From: CAZZEX01 sp964653285 | Lineage (GTDB): Bacteria; Chloroflexota; Anaerolineae; B4-G1 | Assembly (NCBI GenBank): GCA_964653285.1 | Contig: CAZZEX010000125.1 | Location: 1-12,603 of the forward strand | DNA length: 12,603 nt | Direction of reading: 5' to 3' | Shown: positions 1 to 5,960 of the stretch, piece after piece | Position numbering within the stretch: the stretch's first letter is position 1 | Layout of the letters: the number at the start of each line of letters is the position of its first letter | Translations under genes and position numbers: made by a program | The notes under the pieces: model-generated | What the model was told of the DNA's origin: nothing | Databases searched by the model: none | The model's input: only the letters and a program-made list of their open reading frames with translations

Positions 1-22
1 TCTTGGGGCAGGGGCAGCGTAG

Positions 23-66
23 GGCGGTTTTGCTAACCGCCATAGGGTCGGATAGTAAATCCGACC
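23..66. repeat. two tandem short hairpin repeats
   Basis: Two adjacent perfect inverted repeats are visible. The first pairs GGCGGTT (23-29) with AACCGCC (35-41). The second pairs GGTCGGAT (46-53) with ATCCGACC (59-66). Both carry TAGGG-like left flanks, so they look like two diverged copies of one short palindromic dispersed element. The second stem runs into the stop codon of the minus-strand ribokinase fragment. The pair could therefore act as a 3' end or weak terminator for that strand, but no T-run follows. Confidence 0.55.
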
Positions 67-632
67 TACTTCCGCCCCAGCTTTTTGAGAAGATACGTCT
101 CCACCGCCTGGCGGGTGGGCAAAGAAGGTTGGGCCCCCAGTTTGGTGGTAGCCAGGACACTGGCTGCGTTCCCCCAACGCACCGCCTCAGCCAGCGATTG
201 ACCCTCGGCCAGAGCCACGGCGAAGCCGCCCACGAAGGCATCGCCTGCGGCCGTCGTGTCCACCGGCGTCACGTCGAAGGCGGGGAAGAGTCTTGTCCCT
301 CCTGCTCGCGCCAGCAGAGCGCCCCGTTCGCCCAGGGTCAGAATCACTGTGTCTACGCCCGACTCCCTCAGCGCCATGGCCGCCGCCCCGGCTTGGGCCC
401 GGTCTCCCACGGGCATACCAGTCAAGAGCGCCGTCTCGCTCTCGTTGGGGATGAGCACGTCCACCAGCGATAGCAACGCGGCAGGCAATGAACGGGCGGG
501 GGCTGGGTTGAGAATGACCGTCACCCCATGGGCGCGGGCCACCTCAGCGGCCCGGGTCACAGTTTCCAGCGGGCTCTCCAGTTGTAGCAGCAATGCGGCG
601 GTGGCGGCGATGGCAGCCTCGGCGGCGTCCAC
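66..632 (-). pseudogene. rbsK: ribokinase, 5'-truncated (C-terminal 60 percent only)
   Basis: This is the C-terminal part of a PfkB-family sugar kinase, which phosphorylates ribose with ATP. Recognisable pieces in order are LLLQLESPLETV (about residues 14-25), LNPAPARSLP (41-50), the PNESE motif (62-66) and the ATP-site signature DTTAAGDAF (125-133) with the catalytic-base Asp131. The C-terminal KLGAQPS also matches ribokinase. Full-length ribokinases are about 300 residues; only 188 remain. The missing 115-120 residues hold the sugar-binding lid and first Rossmann strands. An in-frame TAA sits directly upstream of the GTG at 632, and no ribokinase coding is visible further upstream, so the break is a real truncation and not a frameshift. 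AAAGGA lies 3 nt before that GTG, but a kinase without its substrate domain is unlikely to work. The sequence itself is well preserved, so the event is probably recent. Confidence 0.8.
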
Positions 633-659
633 TTATCCTTTCACCCTGCAGGTGCTTAC

Positions 660-688
660 ACACTATCACAGAATAGAGAAGACGTCAA
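660..688 (-). promoter_or_regulatory. possible sigma70-type promoter facing the ribokinase fragment
   Basis: On the minus strand TTGACG (683-688) and TAGTGT (660-665) are separated by exactly 17 nt. TGA just before the -10 gives an extended -10 element. Transcription would start near 653 and run into the truncated ribokinase. The -10 matches only three consensus bases, so this may be chance. Confidence 0.25.
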
Positions 689-738
689 GGGGATTTACCC
701 GACTGGGTGCATTTCAATTGGGGGGCGAATCGGCTCTT

Positions 739-766
739 CGTAGCGTAGAAGAGATTCTTCGCTACG
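739..766. repeat. remnant of a dispersed inverted repeat in the 633-890 gap
   Basis: CGTAGCG (739-745) is inverted at 760-766 as CGCTACG. The surrounding text, ending in CTCAGAATGACA, has the look of a widely scattered bacterial intergenic element. Apart from this and the promoter signals listed separately, the 258-nt gap from 633 to 890 shows no gene. Confidence 0.4.
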
Positions 767-831
767 CTCAGAATGACACGCCAGTTAAGGAACTGAGAAT
801 GCAGTCGCCCTACCATCGGCAGCCACATCGC

Positions 832-860
832 TGGACAATCGCCCCGAAGTGGAGTATACT
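832..860 (+). promoter_or_regulatory. sigma70-type promoter of the DUF362 gene
   Basis: TGGACA (832-837) and TATACT (855-860) are separated by 17 nt. The expected start of transcription is near 867, giving a leader of about 24 nt. GGAGG at 882-886 precedes the ATG at 891. Spacing and sequences are close to consensus, and this is the only good promoter before the DUF362-PAS-ald run. Confidence 0.65.
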
Positions 861-890
861 TGAATTACGCTTGATACTTACGGAGGAACC

Positions 891-2135
891 ATGAGCAAAG
901 ATTTTCCCGGCCGGGGCAAAGTGGCGATCCTCAGAACTGGCCCTGAGACGGTGCTGGAGGACTACGCTCGCTTGATGGAACTGGCGGGCTTTCGGGAAGC
1001 CCTACCCCAGGACAAAGAGACCATCTTGAAAATCAACATCTCCTGGCAGACCTGGTACCCCGCCTGCTCGACCGCCCCCTGGCAACTGGAGGGGGTGGTC
1101 CAGGCTCTGCAGGCCGCTGGCTACCAGAACCTGATCGGTGCCCACAACAACACCGTCGTCGTGGACGCCTACGTGGGCGAGCGCAACAACAAGCACAAGT
1201 ACGTCGTTGAAAAGTACGGCCTGCGCAACGTTCACCTCTACGAGCCGCAGTACAACTGGGTGCGCTACGAGCCCAAGCAGCCCTTCCTCGTGTTGGATCA
1301 GGTCTACCCCGAAGGGTTGTACATCCCCGAGATCCTCATCGGGCGCAATATCATCCAGTTACCGACGGTCAAAACGCACGTCTTTACCACCATCACGGGC
1401 GCGATGAAGAACGCATTCGGCGGACTCCTGGGTACCAAGCGCCATTGGACGCATTCGGTCATCCACGAGACGTTGATGGACCTATTGATGATCCAGCAGG
1501 ACATCCACCCGGGGCTCTTCGCGGTGATGGACGGCACCTTCGCCGGTGACGGCCCCGGCCCCCGCGCCATGCGCTGGCACGAGAAAGACGTCATCCTGGC
1601 CTCCGCCGACCAGGTAGCGATTGATGCCATCTCCGCCCACCTGCAGGGCTTCGACCCGCTCTCCATCCCCTTCATCCGCATCGCGCACGAAATGGGGCTG
1701 GGCGTGGGCGACCCCGACCAGATCGAGATCGTGGGCGAGGACCGGGACTGGGTGATGGCCCAGAACTACCACTTCGTTCAGGAGGACACCTTCGCCAGCC
1801 GGGGGCAGAAACTGATCTACCACGGCTGGCTGCATCCACTGGAGCCGCTGCTGCTGCGGACGCCGCTCGTGCCCTGGTCCTACTTCGCCAGCAACTTCTA
1901 CCACAACGTCTACTGGTATCCATTCGTGGGGCGCAAACGAGTGGCGGCCGCGCTGGAGACCAAGTGGGGTCACCTGTTCACCGAATACGGGGCCGACGCC
2001 GGGCTGCGCGGCGCGGTGATGCCGGGGATGGAGCCGAAGACGGTAGTCGTCGCTGCTGCCGGCCTGGGCGCTCTGGCCGCGGCCCTCGGCGTGGGCGCGT
2101 GGTGGCTCTCGCGCCAGCGCAAGGAGAATGCGTAG
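891..2135 (+). CDS. DUF362 domain protein with C-terminal membrane tail
   Basis: A 414-residue protein of the DUF362 family (Pfam PF04015). The biochemical role of that family is not settled; some members carry ferredoxin-like Fe-S domains, but this one does not. Family-like segments are LKINISWQTW (46-55) followed by YPACSTAP, and KTHVFTTITGAMKNAFGG (161-178), then DQVAIDAISA. The only cysteine I see is Cys59. Residues 385-406 form one hydrophobic helix of Val, Ala, Gly, Leu and Trp, followed by RQRK, which fits a tail anchor with the main domain on the cytoplasmic side. There is no N-terminal signal. The ATG at 891 is supported by GGAGG and the promoter just upstream. The PAS gene follows after a 120-nt repeat-bearing gap. 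The function is unknown to me; the family call is firm, the membrane topology is inferred. Confidence 0.88.
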   Translation: MSKDFPGRGKVAILRTGPETVLEDYARLMELAGFREALPQDKETILKINISWQTWYPACSTAPWQLEGVVQALQAAGYQNLIGAHNNTVVVDAYVGERNNKHKYVVEKYGLRNVHLYEPQYNWVRYEPKQPFLVLDQVYPEGLYIPEILIGRNIIQLPTVKTHVFTTITGAMKNAFGGLLGTKRHWTHSVIHETLMDLLMIQQDIHPGLFAVMDGTFAGDGPGPRAMRWHEKDVILASADQVAIDAISAHLQGFDPLSIPFIRIAHEMGLGVGDPDQIEIVGEDRDWVMAQNYHFVQEDTFASRGQKLIYHGWLHPLEPLLLRTPLVPWSYFASNFYHNVYWYPFVGRKRVAAALETKWGHLFTEYGADAGLRGAVMPGMEPKTVVVAAAGLGALAAALGVGAWWLSRQRKENA

Positions 2136-2154
2136 GGCGAACTCCTGTGGTCGT

Positions 2155-2236
2155 GGGCAGGCACAAGACCTGCCCCTACCCCACAGGCGCAAGACCTGCC
2201 CCTACCCCACAGGCACAAGACCTGCCCCTACCCCAA
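2155..2236. repeat. three tandem copies of a 26-bp repeat with hairpin potential
   Basis: The unit AGGCACAAGACCTGCCCCTA plus CCCCAC occurs at 2159-2184, 2185-2210 (one A-to-G change) and 2211-2236 (last bases differ). Each copy can fold CAGG against CCTG. The first has the longest stem, GGGCAGG (2155-2161) with CCTGCCC (2169-2175). The array fills most of the gap between the DUF362 and PAS genes and ends about 7 nt before the ribosome binding site AAAGGGG (2243-2249). Confidence 0.8.
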
Positions 2237-2255
2237 TTTATCAAAGGGGTAAGCA

Positions 2256-2621
2256 ATGATCAATAAAGCAGAACTAGGCGCGCTGTTCGGCGGGCTGCGG
2301 GCGGCTGTCACCATCGCCGACGAAGACTTCCGCATCCTCTTTATGAACGACCTGTCCATCGAGCACTATGCTACCAGAGGGGGCGAGGCGCTGGTCGGCA
2401 CCGACCTGCTGGATTGCCACAACGCCAAATCGCAAGCCCAGATCCGTGAGATGTACGCTCGCTACCGCGCCAGCGACCTGACTCCCACCCGCTATCACGA
2501 GGACAAGAGGGACGGCCTTGGAAGAAGCATAATCCTCGTTCCACTGGTAGTCAGGGGCCAGTTCCGAGGTGTTGCGGAACTGATGTGGGGTGAGCGCTCG
2601 GAACTGGTGTTCGAGAAGTAG
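2256..2621 (+). CDS. stand-alone PAS-domain protein
   Basis: A 121-residue protein made up almost entirely of one PAS fold. The start LRAAVTIADEDFRILFMND (14-32) is the typical first strands with the NDLSIE turn. DLLDCHNAKS (50-59) corresponds to the central helix region of PAS domains that often hold a cofactor. SIILVPLVVRGQFRGVAEL is the closing beta hairpin. No kinase, cyclase or DNA-binding output domain is attached, so it may signal by binding a partner or may be a single-domain sensor. Cys54-His55 are candidate ligands for heme or metal, but that is a guess. AAAGGGG lies 6 nt before the ATG at 2256. The gene lies between DUF362 and ald on the same strand, 67 nt before the ald start, so co-transcription with ald is plausible. 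Confidence 0.75.
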   Translation: MINKAELGALFGGLRAAVTIADEDFRILFMNDLSIEHYATRGGEALVGTDLLDCHNAKSQAQIREMYARYRASDLTPTRYHEDKRDGLGRSIILVPLVVRGQFRGVAELMWGERSELVFEK

Positions 2622-2641
2622 AATAGAGCAACAGCATCACG

Positions 2642-2676
2642 TTTTACGTTTCATATATCACACACATCACGTAAAA
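2642..2676. promoter_or_regulatory. 8-bp inverted repeat abutting the ald ribosome binding site
   Basis: TTTTACGT (2642-2649) is perfectly inverted at 2669-2676 as ACGTAAAA, with a 19-nt AT-rich loop. The right arm ends immediately before GGAGG of the ald Shine-Dalgarno (2677-2681). A direct repeat CATCACGT also occurs at 2635-2642 and 2665-2672, exactly 30 bp apart. It could be an operator, a translation-control hairpin, or merely part of a degenerate dispersed repeat. Confidence 0.35.
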
Positions 2677-2688
2677 GGAGGCTCAACA

Positions 2689-3798
2689 ATGATTGTCGGA
2701 CTGCCGAAGGAGATTAAGGATAACGAGTACCGCGTGGGCATGACGCCGGGGGGAGCCCGCCAGTTGGTGGAAGCCGGGCACCAGGTGTTGGTCGAGACCA
2801 ACGCTGGCGAAGGCAGTGGCTTCCCCGACGCGCAATACGAGGCAGCCGGCGCCAAAATCGTACCCACCAACGCAGACGCCTGGGGGGCGCCGATGGTGGT
2901 CAAGGTCAAGGAACCACAGCCCAGCGAATACGAGTTTCTGCGGCCCGACCTGGTACTTTTCACCTACCTGCACCTGGCGGCGGAGGAGCGATTGACTCAT
3001 GAGATGATGGCACGAGGACTGACCGGCATCGCCTACGAGACCGTAGAACTGCCCAACGGCCACCTACCTTTGCTGACTCCGATGAGCGAAGTAGCCGGGC
3101 GGATGGCAATCCAGATCGGCGCGTACTATATGGAGAAGATGAACGGCGGTCGTGGCAAACTCCTGGGGGGCGTCCCGGGCGTGCGGCCAGCCGATGTGGT
3201 CATCATCGGCGCGGGAGTGGTTGGCACCAACGCAGCCCAGATAGCGCTGGGGATGGGCGCGCATGTCTTCATCATTGACATCAACCTCGATCGGCTGCGC
3301 TACCTCGACGAGGTGATGGGTGGGCGACTGACCACCTTGAGTTCTAACCCCTTCACCATCGCCGAAGCCGTGCGGCGAGCCGACTTGCTGGTAGGGGCGG
3401 TGCTCATCAAAGGAGCCAGAGCACCCAAACTGGTGACGCGCGAGATGATCAGCACCATGGTTCCTGGCAGCGTGATCGTAGACGTGGCGGTTGACCAGGG
3501 GGGCTGCGTCGAGACCACACATTCCACCACTCATTCCAACCCAACTTTCCTGGTGGACGGTGTCGTCCACTACTGCGTGGCGAATATGCCGGGGGCCGTG
3601 CCACGCACCAGTACCTATGCCCTGAGCAACGCCACCCTCCCCTACGCTGTCAGGCTAGCCAATATGGGGGCGGAGGCTGCTATCCGGGCCAATTCTGCCC
3701 TGGCAAAGGGAGTAAATACCTACAAAGGCAAGATCACCTATCCCAGAGTCGCCGAAGCGTTTGGCCTGGAGTACACGCCGCTCGAAACGCTGCTCTAG
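2689..3798 (+). CDS. ald: alanine dehydrogenase
   Basis: NAD-dependent L-alanine dehydrogenase (L-alanine to pyruvate plus ammonia, reversible), cytoplasmic, usually hexameric. The 369 residues match the family length of about 370. The start at 2689 gives the classical N-terminus MIVGLPKEIKDNEYRVG and follows AAAAGGAGG with 7-nt spacing; a longer reading frame back to 2590 has no family resemblance. Functional residues by family alignment are Arg15 and Lys74 (in VKVKEP) for substrate, and His95 (TYLHLA) and Asp269 (VDVAVDQGG) for catalysis. The NAD-binding loop is GAGVVG (174-179) after GGVPGVRPADVVII. No key residue is missing. It lies downstream of the PAS gene. Reading toward alanine it assimilates ammonia; reading away it feeds alanine carbon to pyruvate. 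The amino-acid importer and alanine racemase further right fit the latter, but this is inferred from context. Confidence 0.97.
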   Translation: MIVGLPKEIKDNEYRVGMTPGGARQLVEAGHQVLVETNAGEGSGFPDAQYEAAGAKIVPTNADAWGAPMVVKVKEPQPSEYEFLRPDLVLFTYLHLAAEERLTHEMMARGLTGIAYETVELPNGHLPLLTPMSEVAGRMAIQIGAYYMEKMNGGRGKLLGGVPGVRPADVVIIGAGVVGTNAAQIALGMGAHVFIIDINLDRLRYLDEVMGGRLTTLSSNPFTIAEAVRRADLLVGAVLIKGARAPKLVTREMISTMVPGSVIVDVAVDQGGCVETTHSTTHSNPTFLVDGVVHYCVANMPGAVPRTSTYALSNATLPYAVRLANMGAEAAIRANSALAKGVNTYKGKITYPRVAEAFGLEYTPLETLL

Positions 3799-3800
3799 GC

Positions 3801-3875
3801 TCAAGTCCAATTGCCTACGGGAAAATCGAGGAGGCACTGGAACGGCTGCAGCGGTTTGTGAGAAGGCACGGGTAA
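3801..3875 (+). pseudogene. possible C-terminal remnant of a class I/II aminotransferase
   Basis: Directly after the ald stop, in a different frame, 24 codons read SSPIAYGKIEEALERLQRF then VRRHG and a TAA at 3873-3875. The pattern of a short strand, then an I-E-E-A-L-E-R-L helix, then the stop is typical of the very end of PLP fold-type I aminotransferases. No start codon, body of the enzyme or ribosome binding site exists for it here. I read it as the scar of a deletion that removed an aminotransferase next to ald. It is short, so chance resemblance cannot be excluded. Confidence 0.4.
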
Positions 3876-3902
3876 CGGGATGCTATCTGGAGGTGCGATG
3901 GG

Positions 3903-4241
3903 ATGATTCACATCATCAGGGAACCCGCTACGCCGGAGCAAGTCGCCGAAATGTCAGAAGCCTTCGGAGGACTGCTCATCAAACTGGCAGTGGACGTGCG
4001 GAGAGGCATTCTGGCCGGCGGTGGGGAACTGCATGCCGACTGCGAACAGGTTCTCCTGGAGGATGGAAGCCGACAGGAAGACATCTGGGGGGCGGACTGG
4101 TACCCCAATACCGGCGAAGTGGGATTCGAGGCGCTGATTAACATCCGCCCCCGGCAGCAGAACTACGGAATGGAAATCCAGGATCCAGACCTACGGGTAC
4201 AGGTGGAAGCCATCGTGCGGCGGTTGATGGAGGGAATATGA
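3903..4241 (+). CDS. DUF5674 family protein
   Basis: A 112-residue soluble protein that I recognise as the DUF5674 family, which has no assigned function. The core runs from IKLAVDVRRGILAGGGELH (26-44) through ADCEQVLLEDGSRQEDIWG (45-63) and ADWYP to FEALINIRP. Clustered His44, Asp46, Cys47, Glu48, Asp54, Glu59 and Asp60 in this strongly conserved stretch could make a metal or catalytic site; that is inference. No signal peptide or membrane helix is seen. GGAGG (3889-3893) lies 9 nt before the ATG at 3903. The stop overlaps the ATG of the next gene (ATGA at 4238-4241), so the two are probably translationally coupled and their products may act together. Confidence 0.8.
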   Translation: MIHIIREPATPEQVAEMSEAFGGLLIKLAVDVRRGILAGGGELHADCEQVLLEDGSRQEDIWGADWYPNTGEVGFEALINIRPRQQNYGMEIQDPDLRVQVEAIVRRLMEGI

Positions 4242-4606
4242 GCCGACAATCATTCCGAGAGCGGTATGAACGAATGTCCTGGCCCCAACAATTGGGGAAC
4301 CTGGCCTCCACCCTGGCCCGGGTCTCATCCCGCTGTTCCCGTCCCGAGTACGACCCTCTGGTCACCGACCTTCTGAGAGAGGCTGCGCTGCTGATTGAGT
4401 GGAGTGCTCCCCACACCCCTCCGGCGGCCCATCCGGACCTGGCGGCGATGCAGCGGGAGGTGATGGCCTGGAGACAGAACTGGCCGTTGGATCAGGCCCG
4501 TTCACTTCTAGCCTTGCGGGCTCGGCAGATGTCCGAAGCCCTGCTGCGCGCGGCCGGCCTGGGTGTCCCGTCACTTCCCACGGAAAGCCCATTGAGCGGT
4601 ATGTGA
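4238..4606 (+). CDS. small hypothetical protein coupled to DUF5674
   Basis: A 122-residue protein I do not assign to a named family. It is predicted almost wholly helical: MSWPQQLGNLASTLARVSS (13-31), then a PLVTDLLREAALLIEW helix (about 40-55), a Pro-rich loop APHTPPAAHP, and two further helices, including LDQARSLLALRARQMSEALL, toward the C-terminus. It has no cysteine pairs, signal peptide or membrane span. The sequence texture resembles small conserved proteins of Cyanobacteria and Chloroflexota, but I cannot confirm this. Its ATG overlaps the DUF5674 stop by four bases, which supports the start and suggests a two-protein unit. It ends 15 bp from the convergent SUMF1-like gene with no terminator hairpin visible between them. 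Confidence 0.7.
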   Translation: MSRQSFRERYERMSWPQQLGNLASTLARVSSRCSRPEYDPLVTDLLREAALLIEWSAPHTPPAAHPDLAAMQREVMAWRQNWPLDQARSLLALRARQMSEALLRAAGLGVPSLPTESPLSGM

Positions 4607-4621
4607 ACAACTGTCTGCCAC

Positions 4622-5458
4622 TTAGGGCCGTCGGGCGCAGCGGAAACCCACCACGTGGATGCGACGGGCGGGGTGGGCGATGTCTCGGCAAGTGGTGCGG
4701 GCGTCGTCGCCAGGATGGTTCCAGGAACCGCCCCGCACCACCTTGTACTTTTCGCCGAAAAACGGGGATTGGTAGGGGCTCCCAGGGTAGGCCCGGTACC
4801 AATCGGCCACCCACTCCCATACATTGCCGGCCATGTCATAGGCCCAGTATGGGCTGACCCCGGCCGGGTAGTTCCCCACGGGGGTGGTATCGCCTATGCG
4901 ATAGTCGGAATTTAGCCTATGAGGATCGAATCTGTCGCCCCACGGGTAGGTCCGCCCGTCGGTTCCCCGCGCTGCCTTCTCCCATTCCGCCTCGGTGGGC
5001 AGTCGCTGGCCGTAGTACCGGCAGTAGGCTTGCGCTCCGTACCAACTCACGTTGGTCACCGGGTGCTGCTCGTACCCTGCCTCTACCACATAGCGCCCTT
5101 GCTGGTACAGGGTGCGGCTGTCCGGGTTCTCAGCCTGGGTGTCCAGGCAGATGTGGCCTTCGCACAGGCCAGCCGGGCCTCCCACAGCATTGAGAAACTG
5201 GACATACTGGGCGTTGGTGACGGGATATCGGTCAATGTAAAAGGCCTCCAGGTACACCCTCCTGGCCGGCCGTTCATCTGGGCTGCCTTCCTGGCTGCCC
5301 ATGATAAATTCACCGACAGGGACCAAGATCATATCCAAAGGAGGCGGTGCAGTGGGGAGAAGACCCCAGAAGAGTCCAACGACGCCGGCCAGTGCGGCCG
5401 CAATCAGGATCGTCCCTATCAAAGTGGCTGGGGTTCGGAGGCGGTTGACCATGGTCAT
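4622..5458 (-). CDS. membrane-anchored SUMF1/FGE-sulfatase-fold protein
   Basis: A 278-residue protein. Residues 12-34 form one hydrophobic helix (signal anchor), followed by a Pro-rich linker (TAPPPLD) and a single formylglycine-generating-enzyme-like domain from about 42 to the end. Family marks in order are LVPVGEFIMGS, then FYIDRYPVTNAQY, NVSWYGAQAYC, RLPTEAEWEKAARG, YPWGD, DMAGNVWEWV, VVRGGSW and the terminal GFRCARR. In true FGE two cysteines follow RGGS closely (RGGSYMC...C); here the text is RGGSWNHPGDDA, so that catalytic pair is absent. It is thus unlikely to make formylglycine and is better viewed as an extracytoplasmic SUMF1-like protein of unknown role. ATG at 5458 or 5452 could start it; neither has a strong ribosome binding site. 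It is transcribed divergently from the transporter operon, from its own promoter at 5540-5568. Confidence 0.9.
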   Translation of the reverse strand: MTMVNRLRTPATLIGTILIAAALAGVVGLFWGLLPTAPPPLDMILVPVGEFIMGSQEGSPDERPARRVYLEAFYIDRYPVTNAQYVQFLNAVGGPAGLCEGHICLDTQAENPDSRTLYQQGRYVVEAGYEQHPVTNVSWYGAQAYCRYYGQRLPTEAEWEKAARGTDGRTYPWGDRFDPHRLNSDYRIGDTTPVGNYPAGVSPYWAYDMAGNVWEWVADWYRAYPGSPYQSPFFGEKYKVVRGGSWNHPGDDARTTCRDIAHPARRIHVVGFRCARRP

Positions 5459-5539
5459 ACTGAGCCATGAGAATAGATCTGTTATCCTACGGATGGCAGC
5501 ATCCTACATCGTCCCAGGCGGGCCTGGCAGACATATTGC

Positions 5540-5568
5540 ATTGTACGGACAACTGTTCAATCTGTCAA
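5540..5568 (-). promoter_or_regulatory. sigma70-type promoter of the SUMF1-like gene
   Basis: On the minus strand a perfect TTGACA (5563-5568) is followed after 17 nt by TACAAT (5540-5545). Transcription should start near 5533, leaving a leader of about 75 nt before the ATG at 5458. Confidence 0.7.
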
Positions 5569-5613
5569 ACAAGGCTTTCCACAGGAACACCTATCGTGCT
5601 GGCTGGGTTTCGT

Positions 5614-5642
5614 TTGACATCCTCTGGAAATCAGGGTACAAT
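5614..5642 (+). promoter_or_regulatory. sigma70-type promoter of the amino-acid transporter operon
   Basis: TTGACA (5614-5619), 17 nt, TACAAT (5637-5642): the same two hexamers and spacing as the divergent promoter 45 bp to the left. Transcription should start near 5649, which leaves a leader of about 310 nt before the binding-protein ATG at 5961. No comparably good promoter is visible nearer to that ATG. Confidence 0.72.
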
Positions 5643-5658
5643 CTACTTGAATGTAAAA

Positions 5659-5781
5659 TTCGCTCTTGTTAGGACAACTTGATGGTATCGCTCAGCATCA
5701 CCTCCGTATTTTGAAGCATGCGTCACTTTCCCGAAACCGCGGGTGTGGGCAGTGCGTCGAAAGATAACTAACAAGAGCGAA
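5659..5781 (+). promoter_or_regulatory. structured leader element: perfect 14-bp inverted repeat enclosing 95 nt
   Basis: TTCGCTCTTGTTAG (5659-5672) is perfectly inverted at 5768-5781 as CTAACAAGAGCGAA. The left arm begins about 10 nt after the expected transcription start, so the RNA would fold into a closed 123-nt domain. AAAA (5655-5658) and TTTT (5785-5788) could extend the stem across a CGG bulge. Inside, TGATG/CATCA (5680-5684/5696-5700), CACT/AGTG (5724-5727/5751-5754) and CCCG/CGGG (5730-5733/5740-5743) can pair. It matches no riboswitch I know. A miniature mobile element with terminal repeats is the main alternative, but no target-site duplication is seen. The rest of the leader (5790-5944) has no gene I can support; it holds a small hairpin, GGTC/GACC (5844-5847/5855-5858), and AAAGGAGG (5873-5880) with no suitable start codon after it. 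Confidence 0.55.
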
Positions 5782-5960
5782 CGGTTTTTGTTGACCTCGT
5801 GGGGTCTTGGCTGATCCTGATGAGTGCTAGTTTGCCAGAACCTGGTCCATTTAAGACCCTGGTGAACAGGCGAAAGGAGGTGGGAGCAGAGGGACATAAC
5901 ACATGCCGACCGACTTCTGACAACTGTTTCCAGCAACCATCATTAAGGAGGAGGGATAAA

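Noticed and set aside
2159..2236. Three direct repeats as a CRISPR array
   Set aside because: The copies are head to tail with no spacers, and no cas gene is present.
2590..2688. Upstream start for alanine dehydrogenase
   Set aside because: It overlaps the PAS gene and adds unconserved residues; the ATG at 2689 gives the classical N-terminus and follows AAAAGGAGG.
5730..5760. T-box-like AACCGCGGGT in the transporter leader
   Set aside because: The full T-box core (GGTGG before it), a specifier loop and a terminator/antiterminator pair are not seen, so the short match is probably chance.
5873..5903. AAAGGAGG followed by ATG in the leader
   Set aside because: The first ATG is over 20 nt away, too far for translation from this site, and no protein-like frame follows.
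5799..5960. Upstream start for the binding protein
   Set aside because: The added residues are not protein-like and would bury the signal peptide; the ATG at 5961 has a strong ribosome binding site and a correct lipobox.
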